Assembly: GCF_029433445.1 (NCBI RefSeq)
Contig: NZ_JAQTIC010000002.1
Span: 245,717 to 309,716 of the forward strand
Origin: Lactobacillus sp. ESL0701
GTDB lineage: Bacteria; Bacillota; Bacilli; Lactobacillales; Lactobacillaceae
Reading direction: 5' to 3'
Length of the DNA stretch: 64,000 bases
In this document: positions 15,977 through 23,580 of the stretch, in pieces
Position numbering within the stretch: position 1 is the stretch's first letter
How the letters are laid out: each line of letters begins with the position of its first letter
Notes under the pieces: model-generated
What the model saw: only the letters and a program-made list of their open reading frames with translations
Database searches by the model: none
What the model was told of the DNA's origin: nothing
Translations under genes and position numbers: made by a program

Positions 15977-16021
15977 TAGCGGTTATAGGAATCGAACCTA
16001 TATAAGAGACCATCACCGCTA
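15977..16021 (-). other. tRNA-like minihelix (tRNA remnant)
   Basis: On the minus strand a perfect 7-bp closing stem (TAGCGGT / ACCGCTA) encloses a T-arm with a consensus T-loop (TATAGG TTCGATT CCTATA). D and anticodon arms are absent, with only a 12-base bulge in their place. It looks like a tRNA gene reduced to acceptor plus T-arm. There is no CCA. Confidence 0.4.
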
Positions 16022-16085
16022 ACCAATATACAGGAGGAATGCTCCGTTAAAACTAGTGTCGAAACTGTCCGGTATTATCCGCTAC

Positions 16086-16421
16086 CTAATCTTTCGACAA
16101 TACTAATATAGCACCTGTTAACCCCGACCTGACCCCGATTCTGCACCGATTTATAATTTTCAGGTCTGGTATATCTACATCATAAATAACCTTCCAAGTT
16201 TCAATAGTATCGGCAATTTGACAACAGGCATAACGCTTTAAATCTCCATAGCGAGAGTCACTATATTTTACTTTGTCAGCCACTTGCCAATCTTTTAATT
16301 CATATCTTATATATAATGATTTTAAAATCGTTCTAAAGGGCTGATTTTGGCTATCTGAGCAATGGTCTACTGCTTGATAAACAGCCTTGCATTTATCCTG
16401 CATATCAAAAATATTAGCCAT
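16086..16421 (-). CDS. ArpU-like phage late-gene regulator, N-terminus doubtful
   Basis: 111 residues. The middle (LKSLYIRYELKDWQVADKV, YSDSRYGDLKRYACCQIADT) resembles ArpU-family regulators, which activate late transcription and stand just upstream of the terminase in Gram-positive phages, as here. The first 25 residues do not look like the family, no ribosome binding site precedes the ATG, and the neighbouring sequence is a repressor stump on the other strand. A deletion end therefore probably lies in or just before this gene. Confidence 0.5.
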   Translation of the reverse strand: MANIFDMQDKCKAVYQAVDHCSDSQNQPFRTILKSLYIRYELKDWQVADKVKYSDSRYGDLKRYACCQIADTIETWKVIYDVDIPDLKIINRCRIGVRSGLTGAILVLSKD

Positions 16422-16447
16422 TCTTATTTCAGCACTATTTCGGCCAT

Positions 16448-16591
16448 GAACTGTTACATCTGTCGGATCAAACTGTAGACATCGAAAACGATGAATTGCT
16501 GTCTTACCGTGGTCGTCCTATTCCAGAAGATTATCTAAATATTATTAAGAACCTAATGGATTCTGATATTCAACATGGTAGAAAGAGATAA
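16448..16591 (+). pseudogene. C-terminal stump of a phage repressor
   Basis: An open plus-strand frame without a start encodes DQTVDIENDELLSYRGRPIP, then EDYLNIIKNLMDSDIQ, and ends at 16591. 'Y-x-G-(R/K)-P-I' followed by a helix is the usual end of small XRE-type lysogeny repressors of lactobacillar phages. Its last 17 bases overlap the start of the metallopeptidase gene, as in intact lysogeny modules. The DNA-binding part is missing. Confidence 0.6.
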
Positions 16592-17003
16592 TTACGTGAA
16601 CGATTTAATACAATATTTATTCGATTTCGCTTTTAATCAGGATATTGGTTACCTATTAGTTCCAGCTGATGAGGATTACAGTTCTTTTGCTAATAAAACT
16701 AAAAAGCTTATCATTATCAACACCAATTGGAAGAATAAGGCTGAGTTACCTTTCATTATTGGCCATGAAATCGGTCATTTAATAGATGGCGATCAAGGCA
16801 TTTCACGCTATTGCGGTACTTCTCTTACATCTAAGGAACGCCATGCTGACCTTTATTCACTTAATTTAATTTTTGATTATGCTACTAAGCAATATGATTG
16901 TTATGAGGAACCTAGCCAATTTATGCAAGCTTATGGTATACCTACTAGAATGTATAACGATGTAGTGAATTTATTTAGGAATAACGATGATCTTTTATTT
17001 TGA
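16575..17003 (+). CDS. ImmA/IrrE-family metallopeptidase
   Basis: 142-residue zinc protease of the type that cleaves phage or ICE repressors on induction. The HExxH motif is in FIIGHEIGHLIDGD, and a downstream acidic ligand is likely in ERHADLYSLNLIF. In intact prophages it is paired with the XRE repressor encoded immediately upstream. Here only the repressor's C-terminus remains, so the protease has lost its usual target. Confidence 0.82.
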   Translation: MVERDNYVNDLIQYLFDFAFNQDIGYLLVPADEDYSSFANKTKKLIIINTNWKNKAELPFIIGHEIGHLIDGDQGISRYCGTSLTSKERHADLYSLNLIFDYATKQYDCYEEPSQFMQAYGIPTRMYNDVVNLFRNNDDLLF

Positions 17004-17075
17004 TTTTAAAGTAAGCGGTATTATTAATAATTAATCTTTGCTAAAATATTAAAAGAATTTTAGGAGGATTTTAAA

Positions 17076-17912
17076 GTGCTGAACGGTAACGAATCGAAAT
17101 CAATTCATAAAAATAAATCACTAAAAAATAGTAACATTTTAATAAGCCAAGATAGCGCCGGAAACAAAAGTCAAAAGACGCCATCGCAAAACAACCTTAT
17201 TAAGCAACTACAAGAAAAATATAAGGAAAATGGTTATCAAACTATTCCTTATATACCAAATGACCAATTTGCTCATTATTGTTTAGAACAATGGGAAGAC
17301 AGCATTAGAATGGCTGCACCTGTTCCTAAAGAAAATATGGAAGCTGTTAAGTTTGAAGATCATTCCTTACTAATTGGTGAGGTTGTGATGCTGTGGTGGA
17401 TGAATCGCATGAAGAAAAAAGATTACATTCCACAATATTTTTTATGGCAGTATGGAATTAACTTTTCTACTAGTCTTAAAAAATTAGAAAGCTATGGACT
17501 TGCTACAAGTGAAAAAAGCATAACAAACGCTGGTCTCAATTTCTTAAACAAATATCCTAAAATAATTAAACACCATCGAGCTGGAAAATCTTGGACTGGT
17601 ATTGGTCCTGTTAAATATGATTATTCAAAATTATTAAAAGGCGAGGAAAAGAAAGAAGCTATGTTACAGAATGTTCAAAAAGCATTTGATAATGAGATGA
17701 AATTTTATTCAGAAAGTAAAATTATATATTTTCAATGGATGCCTTCCAAAAATCCATGTCAACTTTGTAAAAAACTTGCTACTACTGATAACGGTTGGGG
17801 CAAAGGCGTTTATAGAGTGGCAGATAAAATCAAGGTGCGTAAATTATTACACTATGATTGCCTCTGTACTACAGTACCTTATGACGATACTTTACCAAAC
17901 ATTATTTTTTAG
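17076..17912 (+). CDS. Unrecognised prophage protein with winged-helix-like and Cys/His cluster regions
   Basis: 278 residues. The N-terminal 40 are polar and probably disordered. The middle (about 100-170: LLIGEVVMLWWMNRM, YFLWQYGINFSTSLKKLES, ATSEKSITNAGLNFLNKY) looks like a helical or winged-helix unit. The C-terminus carries NPCQLCKKLA and then LLHYDCLCTTVPY, a C-x2-C...H-x2-C-x-C cluster that resembles the end of Mu gpF-like phage minor head proteins and probably binds zinc. A GTG start is used, with AGGAGG 8 bases upstream. It lies between the ImmA gene and the integrase, the slot for superinfection-exclusion and other cargo. Function unknown. Confidence 0.55.
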   Translation: MLNGNESKSIHKNKSLKNSNILISQDSAGNKSQKTPSQNNLIKQLQEKYKENGYQTIPYIPNDQFAHYCLEQWEDSIRMAAPVPKENMEAVKFEDHSLLIGEVVMLWWMNRMKKKDYIPQYFLWQYGINFSTSLKKLESYGLATSEKSITNAGLNFLNKYPKIIKHHRAGKSWTGIGPVKYDYSKLLKGEEKKEAMLQNVQKAFDNEMKFYSESKIIYFQWMPSKNPCQLCKKLATTDNGWGKGVYRVADKIKVRKLLHYDCLCTTVPYDDTLPNIIF

Positions 17913-17921
17913 GAGAAATAT

Positions 17922-18620
17922 ATGCTGAATAAAAAAGAAAATGCTAAACAGCCCTTTTATAAACAAACTTGGTTTTGGTTAATTATTGTAATTGCTTTTA
18001 TCGGTTTGCTTGGAATTACCTTTTATGCCGGTAAAAAAAGCACTTATACCAATAACACTAAAACTGAACAAAAGTCTCATAAAAAGTCTAAACCAAAACT
18101 AGTTTCAGATAAGCTTGGTGATAAAACTACACAAGATAATCTTACTTTATTTCAAATTTATACAAACATTAAAGTTGGCGATCTTATGCAAAATGGGCAA
18201 GGCGGATCTACATATTCATCTGTTAAAAAATCTTTGCAATCTGATCCTTCAGAAGCTTCTGACAGCGAAACTTCAGGTATTAAAACTCAAATAGCAAAAT
18301 GGGAATACGATGATATGACTCTTACCTTTGTTTTCGTTAATAATAAAGTTGTGCGCTCATCTTTAACTGATTTTCGCTGGCATAGACCATCTAATCGCTT
18401 AACTCGTAAAGCTTATAAAAAATTATCAAATAGTACGACTTCTGATGAAGTAACTGATAAATTCGGTTTGCCAGATGAAATAGATCAATCTTTAATTTTG
18501 GGACGTTATAAAAATATATTTACATGGTATACAGGAATTAAAGGCGGTGTAGGATCTGAAGTAGATCTTGAATTTACTGGAACAAGACTCACTGGTAAAT
18601 CAGAAAACGGCTTAGAATAA
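17922..18620 (+). CDS. Membrane-anchored prophage protein, possible superinfection-exclusion type
   Basis: 232 residues with one N-terminal membrane helix (about 15-37, WFWLIIVIAFIGLLGITFYA), a basic linker (KTEQKSHKKSKPK), and an external domain. The external part has two similar halves with the 'F-x2-I/Y-x-G-x-...-V-x3-L' look of DUF3862/BLIP-like modules (LFQIYTNIKVGDLMQ; then YKKLSNSTTSDEVTDKFGLP). Ten bases separate it from the gene before; AGGAG precedes the ATG. Its position next to the integrase fits a lysogenic-conversion gene; a role in blocking phage entry is inference. Confidence 0.55.
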   Translation: MLNKKENAKQPFYKQTWFWLIIVIAFIGLLGITFYAGKKSTYTNNTKTEQKSHKKSKPKLVSDKLGDKTTQDNLTLFQIYTNIKVGDLMQNGQGGSTYSSVKKSLQSDPSEASDSETSGIKTQIAKWEYDDMTLTFVFVNNKVVRSSLTDFRWHRPSNRLTRKAYKKLSNSTTSDEVTDKFGLPDEIDQSLILGRYKNIFTWYTGIKGGVGSEVDLEFTGTRLTGKSENGLE

Positions 18621-18643
18621 TTCCTATTAACGCAAAAAAAGCC

Positions 18644-18677
18644 CTCAAGAACGCCGCGACCAAACATTGTTCTTGAG
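18644..18677 (-). terminator. Minus-strand terminator before integrase
   Basis: The stem CTCAAGAAC / GTTCTTGAG has a 16-base loop and is followed on the minus strand by GGGCTTTTTTT. It is oriented to stop transcription entering from the integrase side. Confidence 0.6.
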
Positions 18678-18690
18678 AGCTATAAATGTA

Positions 18691-18733
18691 GTAAACAAAA
18701 GATGCTGATACAGTATCGGTGTCTTTTGTCTAC
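18691..18733. repeat. Long hairpin immediately upstream of the integrase
   Basis: 20-base arms (18691-18710 and 18714-18733) pair with three G-U wobbles and one mismatch around a 3-base loop. It is conserved in the relic at 8145-8190 with changes that keep pairing, so the structure itself seems selected, perhaps controlling integrase expression. Confidence 0.6.
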
Positions 18734-18764
18734 CCAATTTTATCACAATGAGGAGGATTTTGTT

Positions 18765-19901
18765 ATGCCACGTAGGACAAATAAACAAATTAAAGAATAT
18801 ACTTTAAAATCTGGCAAGAAAAAATGGAAATTCCAAGCATATATTGGCTTGGATGAAAACGGTAAGCAAATATGCGTCACCAGACAGGGTTTCAATACAT
18901 ATAACAAAGCTGCTTCTGAGCTGACCAAGCTAAAAGCAAAAGGAATTGAAAAGTCGTATCAACGACCAAATCAAATAAAATTTGATGAAATTTATGATCT
19001 TTGGTTTGAAAATTATAAAGACCAAGTTAAAGAATCAACTGCAAATAAACTTCTAATAATGTATCGTAATCACATTAAGCCTGTATTTGGAAATAAATAC
19101 ATGGATAAGGTACAGGTTAAAACAATTCAACGTTTTGCCGATAAAAAAGCAAAAGAAATTGTTAAATATAAGGATGTTGTCAGACAAGTAGGTATTTTAT
19201 ACGAATATGCCATCAGGCTTGGATATGTAAAAGAAAATCCTGTTAAGCGAATAATCATGCCCAAGAGAACGGCTCGACCGCGGCGAGATATAAAACACAA
19301 CGTGTACTCACGTGAAGAACTAGAAGAATTTTTAGCAACTGCCAAAAATTATAGCATTCGACCATACACTTACTTTTATCTTCTTTCAACAACTGGATTG
19401 CGTAAATCTGAAGCTTTGGCTTTAACATGGAATGATGTTGATCTTGTAGGCAATAAAATATCAATCACTAAGACCCTATCATATGGTTATGACAATAAAC
19501 TGATTATCCAATCGCCAAAAAGCGAAATGTCTAATCGTGTCGTGCCTATTTCTACAAAGTTAAAACAAGTATTACTAGAATTTCAAAATTACGAGCGCAA
19601 ACAAGCCCTTATTTCTAACAAACTATTTCATACGTCACTTGGAAAATATTTGACACTCAGTAAACCAGATCAGTGGTTAAGGGCAATTTATAAAACAAAC
19701 CCCAAATTAAAAAAGATAACAATTCATGGCTTCCGTCACACTTTTGCTACTTTGCTAATTAGTGAAACAAACGTTAAGCCAAAAACAGTTCAAATGCTAA
19801 TGGGTCATGAAACGATTGCTATGACAATGAATATTTATACCCATATTAACAACTCCAACAGAAAAGATGCCATTAGCTCAATCAAGACTTTAAATATTTA
19901 A
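18765..19901 (+). CDS. int: Phage tyrosine integrase, ssrA-specific
   Basis: 378-residue site-specific recombinase that inserts the element into the 3' end of ssrA. It has an N-terminal arm-binding domain (KKWKFQAYIGLDENGKQI), a SAM-like core-binding domain (about 65-165), and a catalytic domain with Arg213 in TTGLRKSEAL, His321-x-x-Arg324 in HGFRHTFATL, His348 in LMGHETIAMT and the nucleophile Tyr358 in MNIYTHI. All catalytic residues are present. The start follows AGGAGG (18751-18756). The gene lies 68 bases from the att core. No excisionase gene remains in the element, so excision would need help from another phage. Confidence 0.95.
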   Translation: MPRRTNKQIKEYTLKSGKKKWKFQAYIGLDENGKQICVTRQGFNTYNKAASELTKLKAKGIEKSYQRPNQIKFDEIYDLWFENYKDQVKESTANKLLIMYRNHIKPVFGNKYMDKVQVKTIQRFADKKAKEIVKYKDVVRQVGILYEYAIRLGYVKENPVKRIIMPKRTARPRRDIKHNVYSREELEEFLATAKNYSIRPYTYFYLLSTTGLRKSEALALTWNDVDLVGNKISITKTLSYGYDNKLIIQSPKSEMSNRVVPISTKLKQVLLEFQNYERKQALISNKLFHTSLGKYLTLSKPDQWLRAIYKTNPKLKKITIHGFRHTFATLLISETNVKPKTVQMLMGHETIAMTMNIYTHINNSNRKDAISSIKTLNI

Positions 19902-19921
19902 TCATGTGGAAATCATGTGGA
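19900..19921. repeat. Tandem 11-bp repeat, candidate integrase arm sites
   Basis: AATCATGTGGA occurs twice head to tail, overlapping the integrase stop codon and lying 49 bases from the att core. This is the usual position of arm-type sites. Confidence 0.5.
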
Positions 19922-19937
19922 ATTACTTTAAAACTAA

Positions 19938-19965
19938 AAGAAGCCTTGATAAATCAAGACTTCTT
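19938..19965 (-). terminator. ssrA terminator
   Basis: The 13-bp stem AAGAAGCCTTGAT / ATCAAGACTTCTT (one mismatch) follows the tmRNA 3' end on the minus strand, with T-rich sequence after it. Confidence 0.7.
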
Positions 19966-19969
19966 AGAC

Positions 19970-19987
19970 ATACAATGGAGATGAGGG
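19970..19987. other. Prophage attachment site within ssrA 3' end
   Basis: ATACAATGGAGATGAGGG, identical to 8388-8405. It covers the encoded CCA and the start of the acceptor/T-arm of tmRNA, so insertion leaves the RNA intact. Confidence 0.85.
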
Positions 19988-20340
19988 GAATTGAACCCCT
20001 GTCCAAACGCATTCCGTCACTGACCTCTACGATCATAGTTATATTACTTGAACTTCGCTAGTCCAAAACGCCATATAACAGGGCTAGGATGAACTAGCTA
20101 ACCTGCTTAGGACTCTTTTTAACTATTCAGATGAGGTAGTTAAACGTAACTCACTAATTTGATACCTATTACTAAACGTGAGTAATCCAGTACTAGGCAA
20201 GGCATAAGCGCTAAATTAAGCAGCTAATGCGTAAGAATTTTCTTTATTTGCAGTTAAAGTTCTGTGACGTTTTAATGTAGACGTGACCTACAAATCGCAG
20301 TCAATGCGAATCTACGCCTGTCGAATCCCAAAACATCCCC
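19976..20340 (-). ncRNA. ssrA: Transfer-messenger RNA (tmRNA)
   Basis: 365-nt RNA that rescues stalled ribosomes with SmpB and tags the nascent chain for proteolysis. The 5' end reads GGGGATGTTTTGGGATTCGA, and the 3' end carries a T-arm (GGGGTTCAATTCCCC) and an encoded CCA, the classic tRNA-like domain. The tag frame lies at 20251-20216 (minus strand), starting GCA AAT AAA and ending in TAA. It encodes ANKENSYALAA, with the YALAA degron typical of Firmicutes. The 3' end is the integration site of the prophage to its left. Confidence 0.97.
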
Positions 20341-20400
20341 TTGAGACTCTCTAATTATAGCATAATTCACATCAACATACGATCAAAAAAGTTCAATTAA

Positions 20401-21585
20401 TTAGTTCAAGTGAGCTAAACGAACAACATCACGTTCAATCATCAATTCTTCATCAGTTGGGATAATCATTGCCTTAACTTTTGAGCCGTCTTTAGAGATG
20501 AACTTCTCACCATTAGACTTGTTAGCTTCAAAGTCTGGGTCCAAACCGATAAATTCAAAGGCCTTCATGACATTTTCACGAACGCTGCTATCATGTTCAC
20601 CAACACCAGCAGTGAAGACAATTGCATCAACACCGCCCATTTCAGCAACATAAGAACCTACATATTGAACTACACGGTCAATAAAGATTTCACGAGCTAG
20701 GCTGGCTTTCTTATCAGCGTTATTTTCCAAATCACGCATATCTGAAGAAATTTCAGAAATACCAAGTAAACCTGACTTGTCATTCAAAATACTAATCATT
20801 TGGTTAATATCAATATTGTCTTTGTTCATAATGTATTGCAAAACTGAAGGATCAACATCACCTGAACGTGTACCCATTGTAATGCCTGCAAGTGGTGTAA
20901 AGCCCATTGAAGTGTCATAAGACTTACCGTTCTTAACTGCAGTAACTGACGCACCTGAACCCAAGTGACAAACAACCATCTTCAAATCTTTGGCGTCTTT
21001 ACCAAGCATTTCGGCAGCACGACCAACAATGTAACGAACTGAAGTACCATGAGCGCCATACTTACGAACGCCATATTCTTGGTAATATTTATAAGGAATT
21101 GAGTACATGTAGTGTACTGGATCCAAAGTTTGGTGGAATGAGGTATCAAAAACAGCAACTTCTGGTACTTCTGGGAGCAATTTCATAAATGCTTCAATTC
21201 CCTTACCTTCAGCTGGGTTGTGTAATGGTGCATATTCCTTTAGGTCATAAATAGTTTGTAATTTATCCTTATCGACAATAACTGAATCAGAAAATGCTTC
21301 CCCACCAGCAACAACACGGTGACCAACACCAACGATTTCGCTTAGGTCAGCAATTACTTTGTATTCTTCTAATGCCTTAAGCAATAAGTTAACAGCAGTT
21401 TCTTGATCTGGAATAGCTACTTCTTCCTTATGCTTCTCGCCATTAGCCAATTTGATTTCAAATGATGAACCATCAATCCCTACACGATCAGCAAGACCTT
21501 CTGCTAATACGTTTTCTTCTGGTAAAGCAAACAACTTATACTTAAAAGAAGAACTGCCTGAGTTAATTGCTAAAACTTTTTTCAT
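20401..21585 (-). CDS. ackA: Acetate kinase
   Basis: Interconverts acetyl phosphate plus ADP with acetate plus ATP, in the phosphoketolase/Pta route. 394 residues with all signatures: KVLAINSGSSSFKYKLF at the start, GHRVVAGGE, VAVFDTSFHQTL, GTRSGDVDPS, and AGVGEHD. The start at 21585 is chosen because GGAGG lies just upstream; the ATG seven codons earlier would place this ribosome binding site inside the gene. It ends 60 bases from the tmRNA 5' end. Downstream of the methyltransferase and com genes it is often part of the same cluster in lactobacilli. Confidence 0.97.
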   Translation of the reverse strand: MKKVLAINSGSSSFKYKLFALPEENVLAEGLADRVGIDGSSFEIKLANGEKHKEEVAIPDQETAVNLLLKALEEYKVIADLSEIVGVGHRVVAGGEAFSDSVIVDKDKLQTIYDLKEYAPLHNPAEGKGIEAFMKLLPEVPEVAVFDTSFHQTLDPVHYMYSIPYKYYQEYGVRKYGAHGTSVRYIVGRAAEMLGKDAKDLKMVVCHLGSGASVTAVKNGKSYDTSMGFTPLAGITMGTRSGDVDPSVLQYIMNKDNIDINQMISILNDKSGLLGISEISSDMRDLENNADKKASLAREIFIDRVVQYVGSYVAEMGGVDAIVFTAGVGEHDSSVRENVMKAFEFIGLDPDFEANKSNGEKFISKDGSKVKAMIIPTDEELMIERDVVRLAHLN

Positions 21586-21629
21586 AAATAAAATTCCTCC
21601 ATACATGTAACTTTATAATTTTTCACAAA

Positions 21630-22634
21630 TTAATGAATGTTATTAGTATACCACTCATTTAGCTTGACATTAAGCTTAATTAGCTCTTCTTGTTTCTTAA
21701 TTGAGTCTAACTTTGTGAGCAATACTTCACTGCTGCTAATTCCTGTACCATGATTTTGAAATACCAAAACTGATTTTTGGTTAAATTTATTCTGAAACAT
21801 CTTGTCTGGCAGCTCTACAATTGCCCGCAAGAAGACCTTTTCGGCAAGCCACGGCATGAAATCAGCCCCCACCTTACCAGAAAGAATTGATTTAGGGACA
21901 ACTAAAAAGGCATAACCACCAGGCTGCAGGTTTTTAATAATTTGCTCAATAAACAAAAGATGCGCGAAAGAGTGCCCTTTTTCAGCCTTTGTCGCAAAAT
22001 TAGCCGCATTATCATCAATTGGATAATAACCAATTGGCAAATCACTAACTACTGCTTCTGGGCTTTCAATTAACCAAGGACTAAGAGCATCTTGGCAATA
22101 CAAATCAATCTTAATACCGTTCAAATGAGCGCCAACATCCGCAAAATTTAGCACTTCTTCATCATTATCAATGCCAACTAATTCATAATTTAACTTAGAA
22201 TGGTTGGCCATTCTCAATTGATTAATGACCTCATAAAGTAAACTACCAGTACCAACTGCTGGATCAACAACCGTCAATTCCTTATCTGTTGGTAGTAATT
22301 TTTTCATTAACATCGCAATAATTGTCGCAATTGCTGGTGGTGTCGGCATTTGATTAACATCCAGCTCATCTTCATTAATTGCTTTTAATACCAAATAGGT
22401 AAAAATTTGTACCTTATCCTTTTGGGCCAAATGATCGTAATCTAATGCCGCATATTTTTGGCTTAACTTGGCAACAGTCTCCTTGTCGGGAGCTCCCATC
22501 TCCACCTTAATCTTACCAGTTTCAAGATTATCGAAGGTTTCAGTTAAAGCCTCACCAAAAGAAACATTTAAGGCATTCTGCAAACAATTAACACAGTCCA
22601 AAAATTTATTAAAAAGTTCTTCAATTTTATCCAT
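21630..22634 (-). CDS. YtxK-like class I SAM-dependent methyltransferase
   Basis: 334 residues, related to N6-adenine DNA methyltransferases. The SAM-binding motif is VVDPAVGTGSLLYEV, with the acidic loop in LVGIDNDEEVLN. The expected catalytic NPPY is replaced by DLPIGYYP, a feature of the YtxK family, so activity on DNA adenine is doubtful. Between comGG and ackA is its standard position in Lactobacillus and Bacillus relatives. Its cellular role is unknown; coexpression with competence genes is plausible. Confidence 0.88.
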   Translation of the reverse strand: MDKIEELFNKFLDCVNCLQNALNVSFGEALTETFDNLETGKIKVEMGAPDKETVAKLSQKYAALDYDHLAQKDKVQIFTYLVLKAINEDELDVNQMPTPPAIATIIAMLMKKLLPTDKELTVVDPAVGTGSLLYEVINQLRMANHSKLNYELVGIDNDEEVLNFADVGAHLNGIKIDLYCQDALSPWLIESPEAVVSDLPIGYYPIDDNAANFATKAEKGHSFAHLLFIEQIIKNLQPGGYAFLVVPKSILSGKVGADFMPWLAEKVFLRAIVELPDKMFQNKFNQKSVLVFQNHGTGISSSEVLLTKLDSIKKQEELIKLNVKLNEWYTNNIH

Positions 22635-22693
22635 GCTTAATTCCCCTTATCTACTACCATTTTAATAGAAACAAGGTTATTGGTGCAAGCAAA

Positions 22694-22852
22694 TCAATTG
22701 TTGACTAGATATTCAATCAATAACAAGTCATTTTTCATACTTACACGATAAATTTCTTGATAAAATTGCAAAAATAACAAACAGGTAGTCAATACCAAAA
22801 CACTGCTAAGTAATGCACTAGCCTTAATTTTTTGCTTTTTTAATTTGTTCAT
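22694..22852 (-). CDS. comGG: ComGG-like minor pseudopilin (last gene of comG operon)
   Basis: 52 residues if started at ATG 22852: a basic N-terminus (MNKLKKQKIKASALL), then one membrane helix (SSVLVLTTCLLFLQFY), and a very short external part ending in IEYLVNN. It lacks the classic prepilin G-F-T-L-x-E motif, as ComGG does in many lactobacilli. It overlaps comGF by 29 bases. Assigned mainly by position and topology. Confidence 0.55.
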   Translation of the reverse strand: MNKLKKQKIKASALLSSVLVLTTCLLFLQFYQEIYRVSMKNDLLLIEYLVNN

Positions 22853-23321
22853 TTTTTGTCTTCTTTTCCGGCTGCCTAGCCAATTTAAAATATAATTCTG
22901 ACTTACGACCATCATCTTCTGTCACGTTGATTTTAAGCTGCCCTGGATGGGTAATAAAATTAGCCTGACTAATATTCAACAACAGCGGCATATGTCCGCC
23001 TTCTACGGTTGTTGCCCGAATCATATTCTTATAAAAAGTTAACAAATAAGTCGTTTCACTATTATCTTGGTCTATTTTTACAATTTTTGCCTTTTTTGAA
23101 GTAGAATTTGCCACATCTATATAAGCCAATTTAGTATGATCGTCATGCAAAAAGCGATTAAGCTGCACATAAGAAAAAACTACATCATCGGTATGGTGCT
23201 CTGCCTTATTAGCCAAGGTCATACTTTTTAACAAATTTTGCAGCATCAAGACAACCAATAATGTTACAAAAACGGCAAACATCACTTCAGCTAGCATAAA
23301 GCCCTTATTCTTTAACTTCAT
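22824..23321 (-). CDS. comGF: ComGF-family competence pseudopilin
   Basis: 165 residues. A prepilin-like N-terminus (MKLKNKGFMLAEVMFAVFVT) with the processing G-F and Glu at +5 is followed by a single hydrophobic helix and a ComGF-type domain (YVQLNRFLHDDHTKL, LTFYKNMIRATTVEGGHMP). The ATG at 23321 is preferred since it gives the short basic leader typical of prepilins; it overlaps comGE by 17 bases. Confidence 0.78.
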   Translation of the reverse strand: MKLKNKGFMLAEVMFAVFVTLLVVLMLQNLLKSMTLANKAEHHTDDVVFSYVQLNRFLHDDHTKLAYIDVANSTSKKAKIVKIDQDNSETTYLLTFYKNMIRATTVEGGHMPLLLNISQANFITHPGQLKINVTEDDGRKSELYFKLARQPEKKTKNEQIKKAKN

Positions 23322-23580
23322 AAGTCTTTTTGTCTGTTGTATCATAAACACTTTTTGCTCCTGCTGGTTGATAAACCCGATCGTGTACCGTAATTTTACT
23401 TAAATCTTCCTCTTTCAACACATGCCAAGCATAAGCACGATCAGTTTTCAATTCAATTTGGCGTTCATTTGCTCGGCTAGCACCAACAATTAATGCAATC
23501 ACTGAGATACCCATTATTGCCAAAACAAGTGCTACCATACTTTCTGCTAGTAAAAAGCCTTTTAACCGCAGTTTATTCAT
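23305..23580 (-). CDS. comGE: ComGE-like minor pseudopilin
   Basis: 91 residues with a prepilin N-terminus (MNKLRLKGFLLAESMVALVL): G-F cleavage site, Glu+5 and a hydrophobic stretch. A short soluble region follows. The start overlaps the comGD stop (ATGAATAA). A minor component of the competence pseudopilus. Confidence 0.75.
   Translation of the reverse strand: MNKLRLKGFLLAESMVALVLAIMGISVIALIVGASRANERQIELKTDRAYAWHVLKEEDLSKITVHDRVYQPAGAKSVYDTTDKKTYEVKE

Noticed and set aside
16422..16447. A second HExxH protease motif (GHELLHL) in the frame before the repressor stump
   Set aside because: The bases lie at the presumed deletion joint, with no start codon and no surrounding protease sequence; probably chance.
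18644..18677. Terminator for the plus-strand gene at 17922-18620
   Set aside because: The T-run is only on the minus-strand side; on the plus strand the stem is followed by mixed sequence.
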